The translations under genes were made by a program, and so were the position numbers. A DNA stretch of 64,000 nt from Ampullaceana balthica (taxonomy: Eukaryota; Mollusca; Gastropoda; Lymnaeidae): positions 248,001 through 312,000 of the forward strand of contig CALYLW010000541.1 of assembly GCA_944989445.1 (NCBI GenBank), given 5' to 3'. The notes under the pieces were generated by a model. It was not told the origin of the DNA, did no database searches, and saw nothing but the letters and a program-made list of their open reading frames with translations. Positions 21,260-34,655 of the stretch are shown one piece after another (position 1 is the first letter of the stretch; each line of letters opens with the position of its first letter).

Positions 21260-23567
21260 ACAAAAAGATCCCTTCGTTAAGAATTAGAACGTGAAAAGCG
21301 CGTTTTACAAGAATGTCGGTTGTTTTGTATTAAAGTTTATAGAAAAAGTACCAATTTTTTGGAAATGATTTCTTTAAAACAAATATTGTCCCAGGTAACA
21401 TTCACAACGTGTGTATGTCGAGATTAAAACGCAAGATCGTGATGTGGTAGAGTACACTTGGAGTTGCTATGATATATATCCAGTTGTATGGGCATGCGTT
21501 GAAATGCCACTGTGGTGCATACACAATTCACAACTTAAGTTAATAATAATAGTAGTAATGAAAATGAAGTTGCCGAGTCAACATGGATGCTAAAACTAGC
21601 GGAATATTCATGACGTATGAGAGTCTAAGTCTAAATGGTGGTTCACTAGAAATCGTTTAAGTCCTATAATAATTCTTTTATCATCAATACATTTCTGATA
21701 ACAATTCAACGAATAAATTCTCTACATTAGATAAAGTTATAAGTGATAAGCACGAGACATCCTCACACACAAATGGTATGTTGTATATAATATAAAAGAA
21801 GTCCGGTTTCCTCAAATATCGGCCAACATCCTTTTTTTCCAAACAGATAATTTTGTAAAACAAAATTTGATTGGCCCGATCTGCTAGTCCCGGGGGCGAA
21901 GGCTGAACAAGGCACTAAATTGAAAACCGTCATCTGCTGGCCATTGTCCATCAAGCCGACACTTTGGAAGGCTGCGGCCGAGTTGTATTGTCCCGGCCTT
22001 GTTCCATACGAGAGGCCGTGAGATCTGGCTATTTGCTCGGGAAATTGTCCATTATTGCGATTAATATTAGCATTATCCACGTTCACGGGCCGCGGAAGGA
22101 GACGCACGATTGGAGACTCACCCCGAGCCGTATGTTGCTGCCCCGGGCCACGGGGAAATTTGGCCGGAGAGTGAAGTGTGGACAGTTAGCCACCAGCACG
22201 GACATTTAGTGGCCAGCAGTGTCGACGGCCGGCCTTCTATTCATGGCATTGTTCAAAGGTCAGTTGTTGTGGTCAGGCCGGAGTTATCAAATTGGACGGC
22301 AACTTCAGACACTGGACTTGACCTTAAACATGCATGACTCCATTTTCAAAATAAAGATGGTTTTTCTTTTTCTTGAACTATTCATCATTCGTGAAGCTTT
22401 GGCCCAAATAATGATAACGTTTAAGTGTATGTTGGTCTTTACAAGTTTGAAAAACACTAACAATAATGGCAGCTATGATTTGGACCCACTAATCACTAAG
22501 TTTACTTTGGAAGACAAAGAAATTATATGTAAAGCCAGTCATTTAAAACAACAACAACGAGACCAAGCTTTCTGGAGATTAATCAAAGGCATTTCATATT
22601 TATTAAATAATATACTTTTTTAAAAAGATAGCTAGGCCTACATGCCTATTTAACGATATATTCTATGGTTACAAATTGATCCCATTGACGATCGCCTTTA
22701 GAAAAGTATATAATAATAATAATATAGGTATTTATGTTATATTTAAAGTTTAATTTGCAGGGCTATGGAACAAAAATATAAACTGTTTATTTAATCTCAT
22801 GACGTTATCATACAAATCGCTAGAATTTTTTCTACCACTGCAGAGCCATTAAAGTGCTGATGTACTATATTTTTTTATATCCTACAATAAAATTTTAGTT
22901 GCTGAATTATAATAGCCATACACAGACAATAACGAACAGACGTGGTTTTCATTCGCCTACTCAGTTGGGCGTTTATCAGAATGTTAAAATATCAATTTTA
23001 TCCAGCCTTCATCCCACCTAATTATACCCCGATATTATTTTACAAATCACTGGGCCGTCACGAATTCCTTCGTTGCTGTGGTATCGCCCCCTCCCCACTC
23101 CTCTATCTACACACCATCCATCAACGTTGCTGTAGATATGTATCCCCTATTGTGCGCCTTTATGCCCCGTCAATGCCTGGTCACCGCGTCATGTCATTCT
23201 GCCCGAATGGCGCCACAATGAAGGTGACAGACGTCAGCACCGTCTATTAACGTCCTCCTCATTTTTTTGCCTTGCCCCGACTGCTCCAACGCCGCGGTGC
23301 CGTAATTCGGTCTAACCCTTCCCATCGGGTCCCGCGAGACCACCCAGAAGTGACGAGACCACGGGACAAGTTGATAAAGAAGTGGCAAGTCTCCAAGTGA
23401 CAACATCGCACACCGAAAACATCTCTCAATCCAAAGGGTGACATTTGTCAGCAATTCAACCCGATACAAGGCGTCGTCGCATCAACCTGACCACCCGCCG
23501 GTGGAGGAATGTCGGGCATTTTTTTTTAACCAACAATTTGTCGCCCTCCTTATTATTTAGTTTGAAA
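21260..23567. other. No recognised gene; two GC-rich islands
   Basis: GC-rich stretches at about 21880-22330 and 23040-23520 contrast with AT-rich surroundings. Open frames of 75-134 codons exist on both strands there, but none shows a domain, and overlapping frames on both strands argue against coding. Confidence 0.35.
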
Positions 23568-23710
23568 AATTTAGTATCAGTATTGCAAAGACGGATAATT
23601 TAGTATCAGTATTGCAAAGACGGATAATTTAGTATCAGTATTGCAAAGACGGATAATATAGTATCAGTATTGCAAAGACGGATAATTTAGTATCAGTATT
23701 GCAAAGACGG
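23568..23710. repeat. 29-bp minisatellite, about 5 copies
   Basis: Unit aatttagtatcagtattgca followed by aagacggat. Nearly invariant. Confidence 0.92.
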
Positions 23711-24981
23711 ATTTTATTTCAAATTCTGATATTACGTTTGAAGCACGAAAATTATTCAATGATGCCACTTTTTTAATGATGAATCATTTGATAGCAGTAT
23801 TATCCTTGGAAACACTTTAATTTGGAATTTTTAGCCTCTGACGTTAAATGCTTTCAAAGCTAATGTTGCTGTCGCTTGCCGTTAAAGCTGTTACTACTAT
23901 TAAACAGAACACACACAAAAAAGCGTTCCACTGTATGTTAAACGCTGCTTTAAAAATGACCGCATGAGGCTAAGTATGGTGTAAAAAATAATTTTTTCGT
24001 CAATATTTAGATTGATTTGTTTCATTATGTTTCAAGTCAAATGTATGCAGTTGAGACGAGAAACATAATATACAGTGTTGGGTGTAAATCCTTGCTGATA
24101 TTTGAAATTGCATTCTTAACTTTGTTGAAGTTTCCCAAATATTCTTATTTAACCAGTAGATTCACTACACCAAGCCTCAAAGTGGTCTATGTTATGTTTT
24201 AAGGTTAAAAAACCATGTCCTGGCTTCAGTGCTTGCCTTTAAAATAAACCACAGACTAATGATAAAATCAAGATTCAATATTAATTTTTTTAAATTTTTA
24301 AAAAAAATATGAATTATATTCCCTGAGAAACTATAATATGTATGGGTGATCCTTGTAAATAAATCAAAAATACTATTTTTACATACAAGTTAAGAAACCT
24401 CTTATTTTGAGAAACTTATATACAGATCTAATTGAACTATTTTATACTATAAACCAAGTTTAAGTTGCATATTCTAAGACTACTGAGTACGAATTTCTCT
24501 ATCTTGGCAACTCCATATACATTCCACTAGTATTAGCTGCAGACCGTAGATTAGTTCTGACAAACATCCGTGATAGGCGTTGAATAGGAGGTGGGGGTCA
24601 TTATAGTGTATGGAATTGTAGGTTGCGGTGACAGCATTAACATGGATGAAGTACTGGACTTTGATCTACTCAGAGAGAACACAAAGGACCTAAGTACAGG
24701 GGACGGGCTGCGAGGGATTAGCCCAGAAGGATTCAGCCACGCCTCGCCCCGTGGACGGCTTGAAATTAAAGGTGGACCCCATTGTCCGGCCAGAGATAAT
24801 TTGTCTAAAATGTGTGAATAGAAAGTGATAATAGGTATACAGCCTTTGTTGTAGCGTCCAGACCTCACTGACCCTCGGACTCGACCAGGTCACTCGTTGA
24901 CCTGTCAGGTCAACTTGAGTGCCGTCAAAAGTTTGCTTTCTTCTAGGATTTTATTTTAGTGTCCGCACGTTGGAGTCGGGT
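23711..24981. other. No recognised gene; one GC-rich island
   Basis: AT-rich to about 24580, then a GC-richer stretch to 24930. In it, 24591-24821 (+) reads as a 76-codon frame and 24551-24868 (-) as 105 codons. I cannot support either as a gene. Confidence 0.35.
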
Positions 24982-25190
24982 GGCCACCCAGAATATGTAA
25001 AGGGGCCACACAGAACATGTAAAGGGGCCATCCAGAATATGTAAAGGGGCCACCCAGAACATGTAAACCGGCCACCAGAACATGTAAAGAGCCCCACAGA
25101 ACATGCAAAAGGGGCCATCCAGAACATATAAAGGGCCACCCAGAACATGTAAAGGGGCCACCCAGAACATGTAAAGGGGCCACCCAGATA
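24982..25190. repeat. 23-bp minisatellite, about 9 copies
   Basis: Unit ccacccagaacatgtaaagg followed by ggc. Minus-strand Trp/Met-rich frames here are repeat artefacts. Confidence 0.93.
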
Positions 25191-25275
25191 TAATATAACT
25201 TGAATGTATTTTTTATTATGTTTTATACACGAATTGTCATGGCAGACTTACAGAAGTTTTATTATACATCGCAAC

Positions 25276-25688
25276 ACTGACCACAGTTAGATTGCACATT
25301 GCCCAGAATGACCACTGTTTGATTGCACATTGCCCAGAATGACCACTGTTTGATTGCACATTGCCCAGAATGACCACTGTTTGATTGTATATTGCCCAGA
25401 ATGACCACTGTTTGATTGTATATTGCCCAGAATGACCACTGTTTGATAGTATATTGCCCAGAATGACCACTGTTTGATTGTATATTGCCCAGATTGACCA
25501 CTGTTTGATTGCACATTGCCCAGAATGACCACTGTTTGATTGTATATTGCCCAGAATGACCACTGTTTGATTGTATATTGCCCAGAATGACCACTGTTTG
25601 ATTGTATATTGCCCAGAATGACCACTGTTTGACTGTATATTGCTGAGGATTGACAAATTTTGATTACATATTGCCCAGAATAACCACG
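25276..25688. repeat. 31-bp minisatellite, about 13 copies
   Basis: Unit gaccactgtttgattgtata followed by ttgcccagaat. Two variant types (tgcacattg and tgtatattg) are arranged in blocks. Diverged copies continue to about 25850. A 240-codon minus-strand frame across it is an artefact. Confidence 0.93.
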
Positions 25689-26211
25689 TAAAGTCAGATT
25701 TTGTTTTGCTCAAACAGATGACGCACTTTTGAATCGGTCTCTTTTTTATTGTTATTTTTTTTGATAACCGTGGTTTGATTACATGTTTCACAGACTGACC
25801 ACAGATAATTGCCCAATTCTCAAATTGACCACAGTTTGATTTTACGTGGCTTTGACCGCTGGGTGACTTTTGGAAGCCATCAGAAAACGACTTCAGCTTG
25901 TTTTGGGCCGGGAGGTCGGTCGCTGGAAGTTGAATTTTCCCGGCTAGATAGTCCCTCATGTGTGACGAGACGAGTAAAACACTTGATTTTCATGTTATTT
26001 TTGTTCAGCTGATTATTTTGCGTGAGAAGTTTTGAAACTCAGAAATAATTTGACGTCATTGAAGTGTTCCAACTTTGCATCAACACATATGAATGAAGGC
26101 ATGGTCTTCAGTGAGATCTAACTTTGAATTACGGGGCTGGAGATAAATTAATACGCAAGTCAGACAAAACATTTACCAACTCTTCCCCACCTGGTTTCAC
26201 ATGAAGATAAA
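25689..26211. other. Degenerate 31-bp repeats, then unique sequence
   Basis: Weak copies of the previous unit (tgaccacagataattgccca, attgaccacagtttgatt) to about 25850, then unannotated sequence. Confidence 0.45.
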
Positions 26212-26480
26212 TGAACTTTAGTTATAAGATTAATTGGTCTCATACAATATTGATCTTATGTTATAAGATTAATTGGTCTCATACAATATTGAACTTATGT
26301 TATAAGATTAATTGGTCTCATACAATATTGAACTTATGTTATAAGATTAATTGGTCTCATAAAAAATTGAAAAAATGTTATAAGATTAATTGGTCTCATA
26401 CAATATTGAACTTATGTTATAAGATTAATTGGTCTCATAAAAAATTGAAAAAATGTTATAAGATTAATTGGTCTCATAAA
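26212..26480. repeat. 39-bp minisatellite, 7 copies
   Basis: Unit ttataagattaattggtctc followed by atacaatattgaacttatg. A second unit type has ataaaaaattgaaaaaatg instead, so two unit types are interspersed. Period divisible by 3 creates a spurious open frame. Confidence 0.94.
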
Positions 26481-28619
26481 ACGTTGTCCAAAGTTGTTGT
26501 TTTTTTTTAAATCGATTTGTTTGCGCTGGAATTCCCCAAAAGTCTAGATTTGCTGTGAATTCTTTGCCCTAATAATGGCTTATTCAAGGAATTAAGAGAC
26601 TAAAATAAATTGTTTGAGGGGCCGGGGGGGGGCATTGGGTGGTAGTTTTCTACTCCGCTAAACTGATCCTTGTCCAAGTGTAGGATCAGCCCTGATCTTA
26701 ACGCTCGGTTGACCAGCGGACAAAGCTCTCACAAGAATGGACATCAGATTACGGCTTTGTGAGCAGCAGCCCAACTTTCCAAGAACATATTTCACATAAC
26801 TCCCTGGGGCTACAGTTTACGGACCGAGTCAAAGGCGATTTGACTTCAGACTGTAGGCGTTGACTCAGACTTTTAGACTTCACAAATAAGCAAAGACTCA
26901 AAGATTATCAAACTTGACGGCTACATTAATATTATATGGTACTTTAATTGTTTCTAAATAAAAATAATATATTACCTTTGACTTTTACATCAAATACAAC
27001 CATTGCTAGTATCAAATATATATATATATATTATTTTTTTTAAATTGGTAATTAAGAAAAACCAATTATTAAAAAGTAAGTGAATTTTTAAAAAGTTGTT
27101 TGTACATTGGATCATTGGTCTCAGATACCTCTGCTTCGCTTAACAATTACTTTTTACACTTTTATTTCTCAATTATAGTTGTCTTCTATTCAAATTCAAA
27201 AGTAATGATTTATTTTATTTTTAAATAATTTTTTTTATTCCTGACTTGACAATAGTTCATCCTTACTTGGAATTAGTACTTTCAGTGTTGTATAGGGCAA
27301 GATATACCATGTAATTTTGTTATATACACTATTTTTTCCCTTAACTATTCCCTATATAACACTCTGATTTTCTCTATTTCTGTGAACTTATTCACTTATA
27401 TCCCCAAAACACGATACATTAGCTGCAATCATTAGCATATAAAATATCTATGTTATAGCTGGGTCAGATGAGGGTATCGAAAAAAATCCCTTGAGCTTAG
27501 ACTTCAGGTCCGCACATTTAGGCACACGGCGTCGCTGCTTGAAGTTAAATCAGTGTGAGTAATATACACTGCATAAACCTATCGGATCTACAGTTAATCT
27601 CTTAGAGGCACTTAGAGCATTCGCTATTATTTCATCATTAATAAAAAAATATACTGTAAATTCACCCAAGGAAAGTGGGATTTATGCGAAAATGTTTGTA
27701 TTTCTTCCACTTTTGACAAAACAATTTTTTAAAAGCACGTATATTTTTAGGCACTCAAGTGTCTTGCAATGCATGTTCTGTAGGCTAAAAAAAATACCCT
27801 ACTATTCAACCCGGGTCGGAAGCTCATGTTTAAAATCAAAGCGGGAATTCCCGTACCCTGATTTAAACAAGCGTGAAAGGGCGTATTCGGCAGCTACGCG
27901 TCGGATTTTGTGTCAGTGCAGATTCACCAGCAGGGGAAGAAATAACACAAGAAGCATGAAGAGCCCTCGTGCGTCCCTCCCGGCAGATGAACGGAAGAAC
28001 CGGCCCGAACACTCCAGCAGAAAGATCAGTTAGGACGGGTCCGTGGACAATACCCAACAAGCCGGAGAGCCAACAAACTTCCCAGGGCTGTTTCACCAGG
28101 CATGAAAGTCTCCATGTGGTGCTAGTATTAATTTCAGCTATCTTGAGTTGCCGGAGGGGGGCGGGGGTGAAATGTTAAGGGAGGGGGCCGGGGAAAACCT
28201 CAAACTCTTGGAGGGGCGGCAACTCTTGAGTTTACCTCTTGATAGTTAAAGAGTCGGTCAGCTGAGTCTTGGAAAGAGGCTTCGCGGCTTTAGTTTTTTT
28301 GTCTCGTCGCTCGAAGTAAGTAGCTGTATTTATTTTTGTTCAGTTGGCCTGATTAGCACCTGAGCACATCATTACTTCCCTTTGCCGGTACTAACTCCGA
28401 TTGTTATTTTCCCCCTCCCTTTTCTACAAGCTACCGAAGAACGGTATAAACTTCACAAAGGTGAGGGGCTACCAGGGTCTGAGTGCTTCAAATCTTCTTG
28501 ATCGTTAGATTTCTACTCCATCCAGAAGCACGTGTCCGCGCAGTCCTTGGGATTAGCTTCTGTAAAATTGCCGACTTGCATTCATTCCAAAACGTCACTT
28601 ACGGATATTGGCCTTGTCA
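26481..28619. other. No recognised gene; GC-rich islands
   Basis: GC-rich parts at about 26600-26900 and 27780-28480 flank AT-rich sequence. Short overlapping frames on both strands at 27863-28178 have no recognisable domain. Confidence 0.35.
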
Positions 28620-28935
28620 TATAATGGCGGAAATCTATTAATAGAAATATTGGAGTCTTTATTGGGGACGAATTTCATAAAAATTCAATAAAAGATACGA
28701 GTCAATATCTAAATGTAGGTATATTGAGAAGGAAGTATCTTATTAGCTATTTGTTAATACTTCGTTAATTTAAGACAGCTTATTGGACTTGAACAAGCAA
28801 AAACAGTTTCGTAATTTTAATGTGCTAAAAATTTTGAGAGCTTATTGATTCGACTGTATTTATGCTTCAAAACATTGCTCCGCTAAAAAGTTGTCTAAAA
28901 ATAGAACAGTAATCAATGAGTTATGACGTTTTCCG
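28620..28935. repeat. Dispersed repeat, copy 1
   Basis: Starts at ggcggaaatctattaataga and shares ordered blocks with 30105-30400: aatttgagacagctta-type sequence, ggacttga and cattgctccg/cattgttttg, then tgtctaaaaatag. Type of element unknown. Confidence 0.6.
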
Positions 28936-29149
28936 GTGTAAGAAATGACAAGCCCTATTGTTAGCCATATATCTTGCAAACAGACTCTAGCTTCCTGTCT
29001 AAATAATGGTATTACTCATGCCGGTTAAAAGAGGAATACATGTACCGAATCTAAAATAAAATTTCACAATATTCTAATCATCTAATGGCTGTCCCAAGAA
29101 GAAAATATAAATGCCCATGTCTTTGAATATTGAGATAACATTATACATA

Positions 29150-29200
29150 CAATCAAAACCTGTTATAAGTTATAACGCTTTGAGGCGAGAATTTAAAATA
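29150..29200 (+). mobile_element. Possible pogo-like left terminus
   Basis: TACAATCAAAACCTGTTATA resembles the left terminus of the pogo-like element at 7206 (CAGTCGAAACCGGTTAAGTC), including the flanking TA and the later cgctttgaggcg. No right end was found. Confidence 0.35.
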
Positions 29201-29669
29201 AAAAATAATAATTTAATTTTCTACTACGCAAATGAAAGTGGCCTTCTTTGACCTCTCTCTCGGCTTAACAAAACATTACAGAAATTTTATTCTAATTCAA
29301 TAAGGATTTTTCTAAGGTTTGTTGTTCCTATCTTTTTCTTCTTCTTTGAATTCCTGAAGATATGTTGGAGATTTCATGGTCATCATGGAATGTAAGGACA
29401 TCGTAGAAGCACTTAAGGGAATTAAATTTAACTAGTCTATATCATTATATAGTTACCCAGGGAAGAAAAGTAACCATTTCAAAATGCGCACTGCTCAGTC
29501 AATGCTCATTGCCAAAGATATCATATATGATTTGATTTATATTATCATTCATTTCATTGATCAGTCTCATTCAAAAATTGTTTGGCAATGTCACTCGCAA
29601 GATGGCGACACCAAAGAAAAATTTATTATATTCAGCTTTATTCACAACCAATGCTGTAGAGAATTTATT

Positions 29670-29840
29670 GAATATTGCTTTTAGTATTGGTTAAAAATCA
29701 ATACCAATATCAAAAATAATTATTGGCAATACCAATACCAATATCAAATTTCAAGAAGTATTGCAATATCGTCCCAATACTTAAAAAAGTATTGGCAATA
29801 CTACCAATACCAATACAATATTGCAATATTAACAACCCTG
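29670..29840. mobile_element. Terminus of a hAT-like element
   Basis: Ends with caatattaacaaccctg; its reverse complement starts CAGGGTTGTTAATATTGCAA. The stretch before it is dense in accaatacc/ggtattgg motifs, a subterminal repeat pattern common in hAT elements. The other end was not located. Confidence 0.45.
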
Positions 29841-30104
29841 TATTTACCATTTGTATTTTAAAAAATATATGACTATTATTGGAAACGATGAAAAATGTAT
29901 AAAATAATCACCCCCAGTGTTGACAACAAAAATGAACAAAACGTGTATCTATTTTGAGATGGTGTAAGACTTGACACAAAATCCTTTTAAGTGATTAGAT
30001 TAATGTTTAAATAATAGGCAGTTTTTAAAATATATATTTTGCATTGCTTTGACATGATGGGGATTCCCTTTCTTGGCTATGAGTTGAATATCCCTTGTCA
30101 TGTG

Positions 30105-30400
30105 ATAGCGGAAATCTATTAATAGAAATATCCGGAGTATTCAGTTGGTGTACTTTCAATAAAATATAACTCAAATATCATAGTGTTCTGTTAGGACCTA
30201 TAGGACTATCTCAAAAGATATTTGTTAATTCTATGTTAATTTGAGACAGCTTAGTGGACTTGACCGAAATCTACAATTGTTTACAACTTTATTGAACTAA
30301 ATAACCGTAGTGTTATAATAGTTATGCTGAAAAACATTGTTTTGCAAAGAAACTGTCTAAAAATAGCTACATGTCATAATGACCTAATTCCCAAAATCAG
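30105..30400. repeat. Dispersed repeat, copy 2
   Basis: Diverged direct copy of 28620-28935, starting agcggaaatctattaatag and keeping aatttgagacagctta and ggacttgacc. Confidence 0.6.
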
Positions 30401-30602
30401 AAACTGAACTTACTAGGAAGGCATTCGGAAATGGAAAAATATTCGCAGGATAAATTATTAAATTTTGATTCCTTACTTGTCTATACCCTAATCTGAGTTT
30501 TCTCTGTTCACTATGAGCAGGTAAATACTTAAATATGTTATATAATGTTTCCTAAGTCAAAGGTACTTAGGAAGGCTCTTATATCTATTGGAAACTAGAT
30601 GC

Positions 30603-30664
30603 ATTCACCTATATGCTATGATTATATGTGCAATTCAATTTCTATATATAGCATATAGGCGAAT
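30603..30664. repeat. Imperfect inverted repeat (hairpin)
   Basis: Arms attcacctatatgctat and atagcatataggcgaat pair with one mismatch around a loop of about 28 bases. Confidence 0.75.
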
Positions 30665-30778
30665 TGGGAACGTCTGGCCACTGATAAGAGAAGTACAAAT
30701 CCAGTCAATTTATTAAGTATTTCTTACTGAATAAAAATTCATTCAGGAAAGGGAAGGAAAATAAATCAAAATCACCCC

Positions 30779-31325
30779 GCGAGCCTTAAACTGACAGGTC
30801 CACGAGCCACGAGCCTCATACTGGCATATCTGACAAGGGTCCACGAGCCTCATACTGGCATATCTGACACAGGTCCACGAGCCTCAAACTGGCATATCTG
30901 ACACAGGTCCACGAACCTCATACTGGCATATCTGACACAGGTCCACGAGCTTCAAACTGGCATATCTGACACAGGTCCACGAGCCTCAAACTGGCAAATC
31001 TGTCACAGGTCCACGAACCTCATACTGGCATATCTGACACAGGTCCACGAGCCTCAAACTGTCATATCTGACACAGGTCCACGAGCCTCATACTGGAATA
31101 TCTGACACAGGTCCACGAGCTTCAAACTGGCATATCTGACACAGGTCCACGAACCTCATACTGGCATATCTGACACAGGTCCACGAGCCTCATACTGGCA
31201 TATCTGACACAGGTCCACGAGCTTCAAACTGGCATATCTTGCACAGGTCCACGAGCCTCAAACTGGCATATCTGACACAGGTCCACGAGCCTCAAACTGG
31301 CATATCTGACACAGGTCCACGAGCC
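30779..31325. repeat. 34-bp minisatellite, about 16 copies
   Basis: Unit ctcatactggcatatctgac followed by acaggtccacgagc. Variants cataactgg versus caaactgg and gagc versus gaac are interspersed rather than blocked. Confidence 0.95.
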
Positions 31326-33704
31326 ATTGGTACGCTGTAACTTACACACTAAGTAGGAGCAATGCTCCCTCTAATGTTTGTTGGTAGATGTGCAAAATTT
31401 ACAGCATCCTCTTTTTTATTGTGTCCAAAAATGTATCCTCACAAATTTTTGTTTATAATATCCTAATCAAAAGTTGCTATGCGTTTATTCTAAACTTCTG
31501 CGCGGCGTCGTTGAGATATCTATGCGGCTGCGCAGCATAAAGAGAACACTGAACATGAGTATGAGCCACTGATGAACTGTATCTCAGACACAGTTTAAAT
31601 GAGCCATCGAGTTGCTGTCTGTTTCTCACTGACAACGAATCTATTCAGGACTGATATAATTATTATAATTCACCATAACGAACCTCTAGCTTCCGAGCTC
31701 TATAGAAACTATATCTCTTTCTTATACTTATGAATTTCTAATGAGATGTTAAAAACCCAAATGCGATTACTTCCTCGTAATACTCACTGGTTTGTGAAAA
31801 GAAACGAATAACCCAAAATAAAACTAATATAAAGTCGAGGTAGGATTGTAAATGGCAGACCGGTAAACCCCCAATTAGTGGTAGGCTCGTGGGCACAGCG
31901 AGCACAATGCGACGTTTCCTAATCCCGCGTCACCAAACGCCGGTCTCGCGCTCACGGCTCCAGGGGCGTACTCACCAGGCCTCCCCGCCATTGTGGTACC
32001 ACGTGCCATATGGCTACTGCCTGGCTCAGACAAACGGCGTTTAGGAAACCCTCGCTATTTACGGCCGCTCAGCGGACCGCACGCTCCTTCACACTCCGAG
32101 GAGAGCTGTAATTGGGGGAGGGGAGGGGAGGGAAGGAGGGAGGGGGTCACGCGCATATATCTTACAGTAAAGGGGCGGGTGGGGGAGAGCCACTTTTCTG
32201 ACAAAGTTGAACACTCAATTCCCCGATGCTTTCAGTGACAAAACAACGTATCCACGACGTCACGAATGATCTAAAAATATTCTGGCTGTTTTTTTTTGTT
32301 TGATTTAAAAAAAACAGCAACAAAACAACATAATGCTTTTTACTTTTAAAAAAAAGGCGTGCTTTAGTTACTGATTACTGATCAGTAATAGAGGAGCAGC
32401 AATTAAACACCTAAGCTGTGGGTGTCAGCTCGTTATACTGAAAAATAATTGCACAATTCTTAAAGTTAAATTAAACAAAGAAGTTTTGTGCACACATTAA
32501 TTTATAGATACGAAATAACAAATATATATAACTATCAAGAATCTGGAAAACTGACCAGTGTCAGTGGCTATATTTCGGAGTGTTCAAGCCACCGCTGCCT
32601 TTTGTCGGGGTAAGGCATCTGCAACTTTAAAGTCGCCTTGTCCAGAGCATCTGGCCGTGCGCGGACAATACGCGGACCTTTTGTTCACAGATTACCCGTG
32701 TATGTGGCCTTGTCGTTACTTCTGTAGTGGATCGACCCCGCCCCCTAAGTTTGTCTCTTCTTGTTTGAAGAGAGACCCCCCCCCGCCCTTGGGTTCAAAG
32801 CTATAATGGTCAGCCAGAGCACCCCCCCCCCGCCATGTAATGGTCAGCCAAAGCCACCCCCAACCCGACCACGTCCTGCCGGCTATTTCAGCGGACTAAT
32901 TGAACTAATCTGGTGTTTGGTCAGTCAGGCACGGTGACCAGTATAACCCGCCAGTATGTGGGCATTGGTCACCTGCTGTAGCGGAGCAAGTGGGGTGTAA
33001 TTCTTAGGGTGACCCTTGACCTCTTCACAGGGCGATTGTTACATTGTACCGGAGGTAGAACTCGATCTTTAAGTGATAAGGAGGAGGGAAAAGTTTCATT
33101 GCACTAAGACTGAGAAGACATCTCAGTGGAATTCCCTTGCAGAAAGACTCAAAGAATATTGAGTTTTATATGATATAGATCTTCCAGCTTCATTTAATTT
33201 TATTGTTTACATTTTACAACACACAGGAGTGCAAATCTATTATTTTATTCCGGGGGGTGGGGGCTGGCTTCTGTGCTATTATTTTTTCCGTTGTATTTAT
33301 TTTTATTTATTTATTTTTATTTTTTTAAAAAGTATTTTGAAGTGAACTAATCATCCAAATTTGGGGCATCTCTTTCATCTCCTATGCCCATGATCTGCGA
33401 ATATGACTACTTATTGAAATAAATGCAGACTACTTTCATTATTCAGACTTTAAAAAAAAATATCCATAATATTCACTGAAATGTACTAAAATTTTCATTG
33501 AAATCAAAATAAATCTGTTCATTTAAATATAGTTTGTTAATTTCAGTAGGATATTTCGTCTCTTTACATCAGCAGACGGCAAGTTCCAAATGCTGGTGTA
33601 AGAAATCTTAAAGATCTATTTTTAATTTATGAGTCTGTTCAAATCACATAAATTTTTAATTTTAAAAAGTAATTCATTTTTAAAAATTAATAAAAAAAAA
33701 CTTA
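31326..33704. other. No recognised gene; two GC-rich islands
   Basis: GC-rich stretches at about 31850-32220 and 32550-33060 contain long C or G runs (e.g. 32820-32832). The motif ccaggggcgtac at about 31962 resembles an hAT end but has no partner. No coding signal supported. Confidence 0.35.
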
Positions 33705-33711
33705 AAAAACA

Positions 33712-33850
33712 AAGTTTTTGACTATAAATCCTTTATATACGAGACATAACTAAAATAATGTTCATTGTAATACGCATCAAGACAGTCCTAAAATCCAAAA
33801 CTTGAGTTATTTCTAAAAATATATAAAGGATTTATAGTAAACAAAAAACT
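33712..33850. mobile_element. Palindromic MITE-like dispersed repeat
   Basis: Arms tttttgactataaatccttt (33715-33734) and aaaggatttatagt (33826-33839) are inverted repeats about 90 bases apart. Related sequence occurs at 12783-12875 and 63954-63979. No target duplication was resolved. Confidence 0.6.
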
Positions 33851-33852
33851 AC

Positions 33853-34457
33853 CACTAAATACAGTCTGCCAGCTAAAATTCAGCTCGATTTGATCACGGG
33901 AAACGGGTTATAAAAACGTGTTTAATATAGTGCGCACCGCGAGACAGACTAGCAATTAAATGCATTTACATTTACAGATCGAACATTTATTTTTAAAAAT
34001 TGTCGTCATTATAATACACACCGCACGACAGGAAAATATTAAAAATGTTGTTCAATATAATTCGCACCGTAACACTCTAGCACAAAAATTAACACACTAC
34101 CTAGAGATGCATAGAGATAATCTAAAAATGCATTAATTTAATTACAGTACTTTCGATCAATTGGAAATTTTGATATATCATTTTGATCATCAGCACGAGT
34201 CTGCCTGCAAAATTTCAACTCGCTAGCATATGGGGAAGTGGGCTAAAAATTGATCGAAAGTTTGTTCGTCAATCAAGCAACCAGACACCACGAGTTAATA
34301 TAAAGGATTTAATAATAAATATAATCATCAACATACATAATTCCCGTAATGGATGTAATGTTTCTTATCTTCTTATCTTATCTATACAGACGCTCCTTCT
34401 ATGCAGAAGATAGTTGCGTCCACAGACCATGACAGATGATCTGTTGGCAAGTGATGC
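33853..34457. other. AT-rich sequence
   Basis: Contains several diverged short motifs (tataaaaacgtgtttaatatagtgcgcacc and related attcgcaccg lines compressed here to their cores tgcgcacc and tcgcacc), suggesting an old repeat. No gene seen. Confidence 0.35.
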
Positions 34458-34655
34458 AGCATTCACAGGCCACGGCTTTGTGGGTTCCACGCATTACCCA
34501 GCCGCCTAACTACATGTAGTGTTAGGTACCCATTCGGAGCGGGGTGACTCAGGGACGCCCTAGGCCCCGGGAACAAACCCTTGCCTTCACACGGATTCGA
34601 ACCCGTGACCATCGGTACGACAGTCCAGTGCGCTGCCACTCGACCACCGCGATGT
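34458..34655 (-). mobile_element. tRNA-derived SINE
   Basis: On the minus strand the head starts near 34655 with GCGGTGGTCGAGTGGCAGCG, has an A-box-like TGGTCGAGTGG and a B box GGTTCGAATCC (about 34598), and is followed by a body with GTCACCCCGCTCCGAATGGG and CACTACATGTAGTTAGGCGG. The head is Ser/Leu-tRNA-like. The A and B boxes would drive polymerase III transcription. The tail merges into flanking sequence and no duplication was resolved. Confidence 0.7.

Noticed and set aside
24551..24868. Overlapping frames on both strands in a GC-rich island
   Set aside because: Neither has a recognised motif or splice sites; openness follows from low stop-codon frequency in GC-rich sequence.
25237..25959. 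240-codon minus-strand frame
   Set aside because: Most of it is the 31-bp array; the rest has no recognisable domain.
30779..31325. CRISPR-like array
   Set aside because: Units are contiguous with no unique spacers; this is a eukaryotic minisatellite.
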